From the NCBI GenBank assembly GCA_937937835.1, contig CALDBJ010000122.1, positions 1-16,767 of the forward strand: a stretch of 16,767 nucleotides of DNA. Reading direction: 5' to 3'. Source of the stretch: an uncultured Collinsella sp. Its GTDB lineage: Bacteria > Actinomycetota > Coriobacteriia > Coriobacteriales > Coriobacteriaceae. Below the pieces are notes generated by a model. That model was not told the origin of the DNA, made no database searches, and saw only the letters and a program-made list of their open reading frames with translations. This document shows positions 6,290 to 14,187 of this stretch, piece by piece. The translations under genes and the position numbers were made by a program. Every line of letters starts with the position of its first letter. Position 1 is the first letter of the stretch.

Positions 6290-8293
6290 ATGTCGAAGCA
6301 AGCGGTCGTTGGAATCTTGGCGCATGTCGATGCCGGCAAGACCACGTTGGCCGAGGCCATGCTATTCAACGCGGGCCGCATTCGCAAGCGCGGCCGCGTG
6401 GACAATGGCGATTCGCATCTGGATACGAACGAGATTGAGCGCGAGCGCGGTATTACGATCTTCTCGTCGCAGGCTGTGCTCGACCATGGCGATACTCACG
6501 TCATGCTCGTGGATGCGCCGGGACATGTCGATTTTTCTGCCGAGGCGGAGCGCACGCTGCGCGCACTCGACTACGCGATTTTGGTTGTGGGCGCCAACGA
6601 CGGCGTGCAGGGGCATACCGAAACCCTGTGGCGCCTGCTTGCGCGCTATGACATACCTACGTTCATTTTTATCAACAAGATCGATCTTGAGAACCCTGGT
6701 CGCGATGCGTTGCTGGCCCAGCTTGGGCAGCGTCTTTCCGAAGGCTGTCTGGATGCCGGCGAGCTGCTGGCGGGCGGGGCCGTTCAGGAGGACGCTGCCG
6801 CGTTAGACGAAGAAGCGCTCGAGGAGTTTCTTGAGGCGGGTGGGCTTTCCGTCGCGACGCTGTCGCGCATGGTTGCCGAGCGTAAGCTCTTTCCCTGCTT
6901 TGCCGGCTCGGCGCTCAAGGACCAAGGCGTGGACGAGCTGCTGGATGGTATATGCGCGCTGATGCGCGAACAGGCATGGCACCCGGAGTTTGCCGCGCGC
7001 GTCTACCGCGTGAGCCTCGGGGATCGCGGCGAGCGCTTGGCATGGGTTAAAGTAACCGGCGGCACACTGCATGCCAAGCAGATGATTGGCGGACGTTCCG
7101 GTGCCGAGGCATGGGAGCAGAAGGTCGATCAGGTACGCATCTATAACGGCGAGAAGTATGAGCTTGCCCAAGAAGTTGCTGCTGGCGGTATTTGTGCCGT
7201 GACGGGCCTTGCGCACGTTCGCCCGGGGGACGCCCTGGGCGCGGAGCCCGCGGGCGATGCACCTGTCATTGCGCCGGTCCTCACCTATACGGTGCTTCCA
7301 GGCGAACACGATGTCCATGCGGTGTTCAAAGCGCTGGCCGAGCTTGCCGACGAAGATCCCATGCTCGGCGTAAGCTGGAATACGCATCTTGAACAAATAC
7401 ATCTGCAGCTCATGGGAGCGGTGCAACTCGAGGTCGTGCAGCGGGTATTGGCCGATCGCTTTGGCCTTTCGGTTGCGTTTGAGTCTGGCGGCATTCTCTA
7501 TAAGGAGACTATTTCGCAGCCGGTCGTGGGCGTGGGCCACTTTGAGCCGCTGCGCCACTATGCCGAGGTGCATCTGCGCCTGGAGCCGTTGCCAGCGGGT
7601 TCGGGCGTGCAGTTTGGCACCGTGACCTCGACCGACGAGCTCGATCTTAACTGGCAGCGTCTGGCGCTCACCAACGCCATGGAGCGCGATCACCTGGGCG
7701 CGCTGACCGGCTCGCCCATCACCGATGTGCGCATTACGCTCACGGGCGGCCGTGCGCATGCCAAACACACCGAGGGCGGCGATTTTCGCCAGGCCACGTA
7801 CCGCGCGATTCGCCAGGGTTTGATGCAGGCGCGTGAGGCCGGCGCGGCGGTGCTGTTGGAGCCGTGGTACTGCTTTGAGCTCGAGGTGCCGGGGGAGTGC
7901 GTGGGCCGGGCGCTCTCGGATGCCACGCGCATGGGTGCCGAGTACGAGCCGCCGACGATGGCGGGCGACCGGGCGAAGCTTGTGGGTCGCGTACCGGCAT
8001 CCGAGGTGCAGGATTACGCGCTGGAGGTGGCTGCCTACACGAGCGGTCGCGGACATCTGTACCTAGAGTTCGCCGGCTATGCGGCTTGCCATGATGCTGA
8101 GCGCGTAATTGAGGCGGCCGCCTATAAGCCCGAGGCCGATCTGCCCAATACGCCCGACTCGGTCTTCTGCTCTCATGGCGCCGGCTACACCGTCAAGTGG
8201 CACGACGTCCCCGCCACGGCGCACGTAAAGGTCGATCCCGCCACCTTTCGCCCCTGGCGAGCAGCAGACGCCGAGTTTTTCGGCCACATGTGA
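6290..8293 (+). CDS. TetM/EF-G-like translational GTPase
   Basis: This is a ribosome-associated GTPase of 667 residues, similar in length and layout to TetM/TetO and somewhat shorter than EF-G. Nucleotide motifs are G1 AHVDAGKT (11-18), switch I RERGITIF (51-58), G3 DAPGH (75-79), G4 NKID (129-132) and a G5-like GSALKDQG. Domains II, III and V follow, with domain IV near LLEPWYCFELEVPGECVGRALSDA and VPASEVQDYALEVAAYTSGRGHLYLEF, both in TetM-like positions. The C-terminus (DSVFCSHGAGYTVKWHDVP) differs from the TetM final helix, so tetracycline resistance is not assured. The chosen ATG 6290 has GAGGAG upstream; an earlier reading from 6221 adds unconvincing sequence. The TGA stop (8291-8293) lies inside a hairpin. 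Confidence 0.88.
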   Translation: MSKQAVVGILAHVDAGKTTLAEAMLFNAGRIRKRGRVDNGDSHLDTNEIERERGITIFSSQAVLDHGDTHVMLVDAPGHVDFSAEAERTLRALDYAILVVGANDGVQGHTETLWRLLARYDIPTFIFINKIDLENPGRDALLAQLGQRLSEGCLDAGELLAGGAVQEDAAALDEEALEEFLEAGGLSVATLSRMVAERKLFPCFAGSALKDQGVDELLDGICALMREQAWHPEFAARVYRVSLGDRGERLAWVKVTGGTLHAKQMIGGRSGAEAWEQKVDQVRIYNGEKYELAQEVAAGGICAVTGLAHVRPGDALGAEPAGDAPVIAPVLTYTVLPGEHDVHAVFKALAELADEDPMLGVSWNTHLEQIHLQLMGAVQLEVVQRVLADRFGLSVAFESGGILYKETISQPVVGVGHFEPLRHYAEVHLRLEPLPAGSGVQFGTVTSTDELDLNWQRLALTNAMERDHLGALTGSPITDVRITLTGGRAHAKHTEGGDFRQATYRAIRQGLMQAREAGAAVLLEPWYCFELEVPGECVGRALSDATRMGAEYEPPTMAGDRAKLVGRVPASEVQDYALEVAAYTSGRGHLYLEFAGYAACHDAERVIEAAAYKPEADLPNTPDSVFCSHGAGYTVKWHDVPATAHVKVDPATFRPWRAADAEFFGHM

Positions 8294-8319
8294 CAAAGGG
8301 ACAGTTCCTTTGTCACATG
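8287..8319. repeat. REP-like hairpin spanning the stop codon of the TetM-like gene
   Basis: CATGTGACAAAGG (8287-8299) pairs perfectly with CCTTTGTCACATG (8307-8319) around the 7-base loop GACAGTT. The TGA at 8291-8293 is part of the left arm. Similar GGGAC-core palindromes occur at three other places in this window. Confidence 0.75.
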
Positions 8320-8322
8320 CTA

Positions 8323-8353
8323 TTGGTATAACTCGGTACAAGTTGGTATAACT
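8323..8353 (+). promoter_or_regulatory. Direct repeat and promoter of the first AAA ATPase gene
   Basis: TTGGTATAACT occurs at 8323-8333 and again at 8343-8353, exactly 20 bases apart, with CGGTACA between. The pair also makes a plausible sigma-70-type promoter: TTGGTA (8323-8328), an 18-base spacer, and TATAAC (8347-8352) with an extended TGG. A regulator binding the repeats would cover the promoter. Confidence 0.5.
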
Positions 8354-8386
8354 ATTGCCAAGGTTTGCCAATCCGAGGAGGCCGAC

Positions 8387-9505
8387 ATGAATCCAAATCC
8401 CTTTAAGCCCACGGCTGGCAAGCGGCCTCCGATACTCATCGGTCGCGAGTCGGTCATCGAAGATTTCGAGGAAGGGCTCGATAACGGCGCCGGAGCGCCG
8501 GGCAGGCTCATGCTCATTACGGGAAACCGCGGTTGCGGCAAGACGGTTCTCCTGCGGGAGCTGCAACGTCTAGCCAATGAGCGCGGATGGGCGGTTGTCT
8601 CCGATTCCGCTTCGCTTGGCTTATGCGATCGCTTGGCCGATGCACTTCGCTCGAATAAACCCGTTGTGACGTCAATGGAACTCGGTCCATCATTCGGGCG
8701 CATGTCGGTCGAGGCGGCGCGTGCAAAGGGTGAAACGCTGCGCGGGCTGGTCAACGAGCGCCTTAAGAAGCTCGATCCAGGCAAAGGCATGCTGTTTGCG
8801 ATTGACGAGGCACAATCGGCGTCTATCGAGGAGCTGGCGGCCCTTGCCGTTCTCTATCAGCAGGTGCTCGGAGACCAGGATGCCACGGGCTTGTCCGATA
8901 GCGACCAGCGCGGTCTCGCGCTGGTGTTTGCCGGCTTACCCAGTATGGTTGACGATCTGCTCGAAGAGCCGAGCGTGACGTTTTTGCGGCGTGCCCAGCA
9001 GCGTACGCTGGGGGCGATTTCTTTGCCCAAGGTGCGCGATTCATATATCCAGACGGTCAAAAACGCTGGTCTTTACGTTGACGCGGGGACGGCTGATCTT
9101 GCGGCACACAAGAGCATGGGGCATCCCTATATGGTTCAGCTGGTGGGATATTACATGTGGCGGTCTGCCATTCGGCGTGACTCGCAGGTCATTGAAGAGC
9201 GCGATGTTGAGGCTGGGCACGTGGATGCCATCTCCGAGTTCTATGAAGCGGTCGACGCGCCCCTGTATTACGGATTGCGCAGCCCACAGCGCCTCTTTAT
9301 TGAAGCCATGGCGGCTGACGAGGGCAAGCCGACGCGCATGGCGGATATCATTGAGCGTTGCGATCGTACCCAAAGCTGGGCGAGTAAATATCGCGCAAGC
9401 TTGATTCGCGAGCGCGTCATCGAAGCTGCCGGATACGGCCTCGTCCGGTTTACCGTGCCCATGCTGGGCGCGTACATTCGCGATCGAGTTTTATGGCATG
9501 AGTAG
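8387..9505 (+). CDS. ORC/Cdc6-like AAA+ ATPase with C-terminal winged helix
   Basis: This is a 372-residue P-loop ATPase. Walker A is GNRGCGKT (46-53) and Walker B is LFAIDEAQ (136-143). A sensor-like FAGLP lies near 181-185. FLRRAQQ (199-205) carries arginines placed like an arginine finger or oligomer contact. The last 75 residues (about 295-370) look like a winged helix of the ORC/Cdc6 type that would contact DNA. It is a clear paralogue of the minus-strand gene at 12053-13153 (shared NPF-P start, AGLP, FLRRAQQ, QLVGY). The start is ATG 8387 with GAGGAGG upstream. Its last codons overlap the first possible start of the uvrA-like gene, so the two are probably co-transcribed. The cellular role is unknown. 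Confidence 0.85.
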   Translation: MNPNPFKPTAGKRPPILIGRESVIEDFEEGLDNGAGAPGRLMLITGNRGCGKTVLLRELQRLANERGWAVVSDSASLGLCDRLADALRSNKPVVTSMELGPSFGRMSVEAARAKGETLRGLVNERLKKLDPGKGMLFAIDEAQSASIEELAALAVLYQQVLGDQDATGLSDSDQRGLALVFAGLPSMVDDLLEEPSVTFLRRAQQRTLGAISLPKVRDSYIQTVKNAGLYVDAGTADLAAHKSMGHPYMVQLVGYYMWRSAIRRDSQVIEERDVEAGHVDAISEFYEAVDAPLYYGLRSPQRLFIEAMAADEGKPTRMADIIERCDRTQSWASKYRASLIRERVIEAAGYGLVRFTVPMLGAYIRDRVLWHE

Positions 9506-12011
9506 GGTGATAAAGGTGACGGAACAGAAGATGAGCCCGCAGGCTATCGAGGTACGTGGCGCGCGCGTCCATAACCTCAAGGACATCGATATCGACATTC
9601 CGCTGGGAAAGCTCGTGGGTATTGCCGGCGTATCGGGTTCGGGCAAGAGTTCGCTGGCGCTGGGGGTTCTTTATGCCGAGGGCTCGCGTCGCTACTTGGA
9701 AGCACTCAGCACCTATACTCGCCGTCGCCTAACACAGGCCGAACACGCCCAGGTGGACGAGGTGCTGCACGTGCCGGCGGCGCTCGCATTGCATCAGCGC
9801 CCCAGCGTGCCGGGCGTGCGTTCTGCCTTTGGCACCATGACCGAGCTCAACAATAGCCTGCGTCTACTCTTTAGCCGCTGCGCCCATCATGTGTGCCCGC
9901 ATTGCGGGGCGCGCGTGGAGCCGAGCCTTAACGTAGCGGCTGGCCTGTCGCTCACGTGCTCCGCATGCGGCCGCGAGTTCTACGCTCCGAGCGCCGAGGA
10001 CCTTGCCTTTAACAGCGGCGGTGCATGCCCCACCTGTGGCGGCACCGGTGTCATGCGCGAGGTGGACGAGGCGAGCCTGGTGCCCGACGAGTCAAAGACC
10101 ATCAACGAAGGCGCGGTGCTTCCCTGGGGCACGCTCATGTGGGATCTGATGAAACAGGTGGCTGGCGAGATGGGCGTGCGCACCGACGTGCCGTTTAACC
10201 AGCTCACACCTCAAGAGCGCGACATCGTGTTCCATGGCCCGGCGGTTAAGAAGCACATTCTTTACGTTCCCAAGAACGGCGAGGGCGCCACGCCGCTCGA
10301 CTTTACCTATTACAACGCCGTCTATACCGTCGAGAATGCGCTCGCCAAGGTTAAGGACGATAAGGGTTTAAAACGCGTTGCGCGCTTTTTGCGCGAGGGG
10401 CCATGCCGCGATTGCGGCGGCACGCGTCTCTCCGAGGCTGCGCGCCTGCCTCAAGTGCGCGGTATCAATTTGGCGCAGGCCGCGGCCATGACGCTAGGCG
10501 AGGCGATTGAGTGGGTGCGCGGGGTGCCTGCATCCTTGCCGACTGAGATGCAGCCCATGGCAGCGGATATCTGCGATTCGTTTTTGGGCGCGGCCCGTCG
10601 TCTGGTCGATCTGGGCCTCGATTACCTTTCACTCGACCGCGCCGGTGCCACGCTCTCCACGGGTGAGCGCCAGCGCGTGCAGCTTGCTCGCGTGGTGCGC
10701 AATCGATCGACAGGCGTGCTTTATGTGCTGGACGAGCCTTCGATTGGCTTGCATCCTGCCAATGTCGACGGCCTGGTGGGCGTGATGCGCGATCTGGTGG
10801 ATGACGGTAACACCGTGGTTGTTGTCGACCACGATACGCGCGTACTGGCGGATGCCGACTATCTGGTCGAGATGGGTCCCGTTGCTGGAGCAGGCGGCGG
10901 CAATGTGATTGCTGCAGGCACGGTAGACGAGGTCGAGCAATCGCGGGGCAGCCGCATCGCTCCGTTTTTGCGCGCAGAGCCCAAGCGCTTGCGTCCGCAG
11001 GTGACTGACGACGACATGTTCGATCAGGGCCATATCCGCATGGCAACCGAGGCCATCCATACCGTCAAACCGCTCGAAGTCGATATCCCGCGCGGCCGCC
11101 TTGTCGCGGTAACGGGTGTTTCGGGTTCGGGCAAGACGACACTGGTGCTCGAGACGCTCATCCCGGCACTCAAGGCGCAGGCAGCTGGCGAGCGCCTGCC
11201 GGGGCACGTGCGTTGGGTCGATGCCGAGGGTATTGCCCGCGCAAACCTGATTGACGCTACGCCCATCGGCGCCAACGTGCGCTCGACGGTAGCGACTTAT
11301 GCCGACATCCATGACGAGCTGCGCCGCGCCTTCGCCCGTACGCCCGAGGCCAAGGCAGCCGGCTACAAGGCGGGCGCCTTTAGCTACAACACCGGCGCCT
11401 TGCGCTGCCCTACGTGTGACGGCACGGGCTCGATATCGCTCGACGTGCAGTTTTTGCCCGACGTCGAGATCATCTGCCCAGCATGCCGTGGTTCGCGCTA
11501 CGCCGAGGCCGCCTCGCATATCCATCGCGAGGGTAAGGACGGGAGCTTGCTGACGTTGCCGCAGCTCATGGACATGAGTGTGGACGAGGCTATCGACACT
11601 ACGGTGGGGCTCAAGAAAGTTCAGGCGCGCTTGCAGACCTTGCACGACCTGGGCTTGGGTTATCTCACGCTCGGTGAGCCTACGCCGGCGCTCTCAGGCG
11701 GCGAGGCGCAGCGCCTTAAGCTCGCGAGCGAGATGGGCCGCGTGCAGGATGATGCCGTATTCGTATTCGACGAGCCCACGATTGGCCTGCATCCGCTCGA
11801 TGTTCAGGTGCTGCTGAGCGTGTTTGACGGCCTCGTTGCCAAGGGCGCCACAGTCGTCGTGATCGAGCACGACCTCGACCTTATCCGTAACGCCGATTAT
11901 GTGATCGACATGGGTCCGGGCGGTGGCGACGCCGGCGGGCAAATCGTCTGCGCCGGCACGCCGGGCGACATCGCGGCCTGCCCCGCAAGCATCACCGGTC
12001 GCTACCTATAG
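9498..12011 (+). CDS. UvrA2-type ABC ATPase (short UvrA paralogue)
   Basis: This is a duplicated ABC-type DNA-binding ATPase of 837 residues, about 100 shorter than canonical UvrA. Half one has Walker A AGVSGSGKS (43-51), the signature LSTGERQR (386-393) and Walker B LYVLDEPSIGLHP (408-420). Half two has TGVSGSGKT (539-547), LSGGEAQR (732-739) and VFVFDEPTIGLHP (754-766). Zinc clusters are C154/C157/C177/C180 and C637/C640/C660/C663. The segment holding the UvrB-binding domain in E. coli UvrA (about 131-245) is nearly absent here, as in the UvrA2/DrrC class linked to DNA-binding-drug tolerance. ATG 9498 overlaps the AAA gene by eight bases; GTG 9516 or ATG 9531 (MSPQAIEVRGARVHNL) are alternative starts that fit family N-termini better. 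Confidence 0.88.
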   Translation: MSRVIKVTEQKMSPQAIEVRGARVHNLKDIDIDIPLGKLVGIAGVSGSGKSSLALGVLYAEGSRRYLEALSTYTRRRLTQAEHAQVDEVLHVPAALALHQRPSVPGVRSAFGTMTELNNSLRLLFSRCAHHVCPHCGARVEPSLNVAAGLSLTCSACGREFYAPSAEDLAFNSGGACPTCGGTGVMREVDEASLVPDESKTINEGAVLPWGTLMWDLMKQVAGEMGVRTDVPFNQLTPQERDIVFHGPAVKKHILYVPKNGEGATPLDFTYYNAVYTVENALAKVKDDKGLKRVARFLREGPCRDCGGTRLSEAARLPQVRGINLAQAAAMTLGEAIEWVRGVPASLPTEMQPMAADICDSFLGAARRLVDLGLDYLSLDRAGATLSTGERQRVQLARVVRNRSTGVLYVLDEPSIGLHPANVDGLVGVMRDLVDDGNTVVVVDHDTRVLADADYLVEMGPVAGAGGGNVIAAGTVDEVEQSRGSRIAPFLRAEPKRLRPQVTDDDMFDQGHIRMATEAIHTVKPLEVDIPRGRLVAVTGVSGSGKTTLVLETLIPALKAQAAGERLPGHVRWVDAEGIARANLIDATPIGANVRSTVATYADIHDELRRAFARTPEAKAAGYKAGAFSYNTGALRCPTCDGTGSISLDVQFLPDVEIICPACRGSRYAEAASHIHREGKDGSLLTLPQLMDMSVDEAIDTTVGLKKVQARLQTLHDLGLGYLTLGEPTPALSGGEAQRLKLASEMGRVQDDAVFVFDEPTIGLHPLDVQVLLSVFDGLVAKGATVVVIEHDLDLIRNADYVIDMGPGGGDAGGQIVCAGTPGDIAACPASITGRYL

Positions 12012-12014
12012 CCA

Positions 12015-12047
12015 AATGTGATAAAGGGACTGCCTCTTTGTCACATT
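12015..12047. repeat. REP-like hairpin between convergent uvrA-like and AAA genes
   Basis: AATGTGATAAAG (12015-12026) pairs with CTTTGTCACATT (12036-12047) with one G-T wobble, around GGACTGCCT. It matches the 8287-8319 element closely (TGTGAYAAAGGGAC...CTTTGTCACA). It lies between two converging stops and could also help termination. Confidence 0.65.
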
Positions 12048-12052
12048 GATTT

Positions 12053-13153
12053 CTATTTCACGCATTGAGCCGCGAGATAGTCGCGGAAGAATGGCAATTC
12101 AAATGCGACGAGCCCTCGTCCTCGTTCTCCAATGATGCCGGCATCTATCATGCGGCGTCGGTAGCGGGAGACCTGCTGCGGCGAACGCTTAAGGCGCTCG
12201 ATAAGGTCGGCGGTGGTGGACTCTTCTTCGTCATCGAGCATGGCGATGAGGAATCGCTTGTCCTCTGCAGTGAGTTCCCGATAGGTTGCCGCGAGGATTC
12301 GGTCGTCCATCTCGTCGCGCGCGATTTTGATTCCCAGGTCAAAGTCGCGTGACGAGATTTCCTTCGAATCGCTTGTGAGATCCCAGGCACGGTAGCCTAC
12401 GAGTTGCAATAGGAAGGGAAAACCAGAGATCGAGCGAACGGCTCTATCGATTCCCTCAGCATCTGCCAGGCGATCGTTTTCCTGGATTGTGCGAATCAAG
12501 GCCTCGCGTACGTCATAGTCGGCAATGCGACCCAGATGATATTGTTGGGCGCGGCGAAGGAACGAGACCGTCTTGTGGTTCAGCAACGTCGAGACATTGT
12601 TGGGAAGTCCCGCCATGAGCAGGGCGACGCGTTTCCCATCGGTCACAAAGTGCTGATACGTCGCTGCGAGCTGAATCATCTCGTCGAGTGTCGGGTCCAC
12701 CTCGTCAACCGTGACGAGCAGACCGGTGCCCGCCTCGTTGAGCTGGTCGATGATGTCGCTCATGCGATAACGCCAGGTTGAGGCATCGTGAACGCGATTG
12801 ACCTCGATGCTGCCGAGCGGTGCAATTCCGAGACCGGTGACTTCGAAGTGGTTGGACGATTCGATGAGATGGGCTGCGGCGCGTTTCGTCCCGAACTCGA
12901 TTTCCTCAAGCATTCCCGGGAGCGCGGTCGTCTTTACGGCTATCCAGCCGTGGGATTCCGCCCTTGTCGCGAGCGACGACATGAGAGCGGTTTTACCGGT
13001 TCCACGCGCGCCTGAGAAGATCGAGGTCAATTCTGGGCGCCTGCGCTGGCTCAAGAAGGCACGGTCCAAATCCCGAATAATCTGCTGTCTGCCAGCGAGA
13101 TGGGCAGGAACCTCACCAAAACTGGGGGTAAACGGGTTTTCGAGGTATTCCAC
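12053..13153 (-). CDS. ORC/Cdc6-like AAA+ ATPase, paralogue of the 8387-9505 gene
   Basis: This is a 366-residue AAA+ protein. Walker A is SGARGTGKT (47-55) and Walker B is LLVTVDEVD (145-153). MAGLPNNVSTLL lies near 180-191 and SFLRRAQQ near 197-204. QLVGYRAWD follows, with a C-terminal winged helix (about 295-360, containing SPQQVSRYRRRMIDAGII as the likely recognition region). Its layout matches the first AAA gene throughout, although the sequences have diverged considerably. It starts at GTG (13151-13153) with AAAGGAGG at ideal spacing; no in-frame ATG fits as well. It is oriented toward the uvrA-like gene. An AT-rich region with three 20-bp direct repeats lies upstream. The role is unknown; autoregulation or DNA loading are inferences. 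Confidence 0.85.
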   Translation of the reverse strand: MEYLENPFTPSFGEVPAHLAGRQQIIRDLDRAFLSQRRRPELTSIFSGARGTGKTALMSSLATRAESHGWIAVKTTALPGMLEEIEFGTKRAAAHLIESSNHFEVTGLGIAPLGSIEVNRVHDASTWRYRMSDIIDQLNEAGTGLLVTVDEVDPTLDEMIQLAATYQHFVTDGKRVALLMAGLPNNVSTLLNHKTVSFLRRAQQYHLGRIADYDVREALIRTIQENDRLADAEGIDRAVRSISGFPFLLQLVGYRAWDLTSDSKEISSRDFDLGIKIARDEMDDRILAATYRELTAEDKRFLIAMLDDEEESTTADLIERLKRSPQQVSRYRRRMIDAGIIGERGRGLVAFELPFFRDYLAAQCVK

Positions 13154-13177
13154 AATGCCCTCCTTTAGCGTCTCGGG

Positions 13178-13237
13178 TTAATTTCATTTTATTCTAGTTA
13201 ATCTCAATTAAAAACGATTAATTTCATTTCAAAGCAT
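13178..13237. repeat. Three iteron-like 20-bp direct repeats upstream of the second AAA gene
   Basis: Cores TTAATTTCATTT (13178), TTAATCTCAATT (13198) and TTAATTTCATTT (13218) recur with an exact 20-bp period, placing them on one face of the helix. The stretch is strikingly AT-rich compared with its neighbours. It lies in the promoter region of the minus-strand AAA gene. Confidence 0.65.
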
Positions 13238-13295
13238 AAGGTTGGCGCCGTGCGTTATCGAAGCGGTGCTTGAATAGCTTACGTTGGAGCCCGAA

Positions 13296-13312
13296 AATGG
13301 GTTCAACCCATT
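13296..13312. promoter_or_regulatory. Palindrome upstream of the serine recombinase
   Basis: AATGGGTT (13296-13303) and AACCCATT (13305-13312) are perfect inverted repeats around a single C. GAGCCC (13287-13292) and GGGCTC (13341-13346) form an outer inverted pair. The palindrome lies 79 bases before the recombinase start, so it may be a resolvase binding site or an operator. Confidence 0.4.
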
Positions 13313-13390
13313 CGCGAAATTTGCACGCCCTATTGTGAGTGGGCTCTCAGATGAGCTGAAGCTGCCATCGTGCGGCTGATAGGGGCAATT

Positions 13391-14026
13391 ATGAAAAACA
13401 GAATCTATGGGTATGCTCGAGTTTCGTCAGCAGATCAGAACCTGGATCGCCAACTGGATGCGCTGGAGCAGTTTCCGGTCCAAACGAATTTGATCTATGC
13501 TGACAAAGCGAGTGGAAAGGACTTCAGGCGTCCTCAGTACCGGCGTCTTCTTCGTCGTCTGCGCGAAGGGGACGTTCTGGTGATTAAGAGTATCGATCGA
13601 TTGGGTCGCGACTACCGTGAAGTTATCGATGAATGGCGTCGCCTAACGACGGACAAACGCGTTGCCATCGTGGTGCTCGATATGCCATTGCTTGATACAC
13701 GCGAACAACCCAATGGAATTACGGGGACTTTTATTGCCGATCTAGTGCTTCAGGTTTTGAGCTACGTGGCTCAGGTGGAGCGCGAAAACATAAAGCAAAG
13801 ACAAGCTGAAGGTATTGCTTCGGCGCGATCGCGCGGCATTCGATTTGGACGCCCAATGATCGAGCGTCCAGAAAACTATCGTTCAGTTGTCCAATCATTT
13901 AAAGGAGGTGGGGTGACAAGGCGGGACGCTGCCGCACTATTGGGCGTTAGTCCGTCGACGTTTGATCGTTGGAGACGGGCGGATTCAGCTATTGTTGACC
14001 GCCCGCCGTTTAATCGTTCGCTTTAA
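13391..14026 (+). CDS. Serine recombinase (resolvase/invertase family)
   Basis: This is a small serine site-specific recombinase of 211 residues. The catalytic domain begins YGYARVSSADQNLDRQ with the nucleophile at S12 and R10 beside it. IKSIDRLGRDY (65-75) supplies the conserved D69, R70 and R73, and GTFIADLVLQVLSYVAQVEREN gives the long dimerisation helix E. A C-terminal helix-turn-helix is visible (GGGVTRRDAAALLGVSPSTFDRWRR, about 174-198). The chosen ATG 13391 has AGGGG upstream; a GTG at 13370 is in frame but less likely. No transposase, IS end or cargo pair is visible, so it is an orphan here. It may resolve or invert a site at 13296-13346, or be a remnant of a mobile element that brought in the region to its right. 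Confidence 0.88.
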   Translation: MKNRIYGYARVSSADQNLDRQLDALEQFPVQTNLIYADKASGKDFRRPQYRRLLRRLREGDVLVIKSIDRLGRDYREVIDEWRRLTTDKRVAIVVLDMPLLDTREQPNGITGTFIADLVLQVLSYVAQVERENIKQRQAEGIASARSRGIRFGRPMIERPENYRSVVQSFKGGGVTRRDAAALLGVSPSTFDRWRRADSAIVDRPPFNRSL

Positions 14027-14187
14027 CTAGACAATTTGATGAGGGTAGTATTCTTACGCGGGCCCGCTCCTTCCCTCAGCATTTATCCAGTTCACGCCCT
14101 TAAACCAAATAGTGCCACCGCGTTGTCAATTCGTCTGCTTTTTGATGAGGGGCTATGAGTTGCAACGTCAATCGAAGGGAAATAGTC

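Noticed and set aside
6803..8056. A 417-codon minus-strand open frame opposite the TetM-like gene.
   Set aside because: It is a shadow of high-GC coding sequence: no ribosome site, odd composition, and full overlap with a gene having intact GTPase motifs.
10629..11645. A 338-codon minus-strand open frame inside the uvrA-like gene.
   Set aside because: It is antisense to intact ABC motifs and resembles no protein; typical codon-bias shadow.
14035..14151. Direct repeat TTTGATGAGGG (14035-14045 and 14141-14151) and the palindrome GCGGGCCCGC at 14058-14067 after the recombinase.
   Set aside because: An 11-bp repeat could be chance or a ribosome-site coincidence, and the palindrome lacks a T tract, so neither an attachment site nor a terminator can be claimed.
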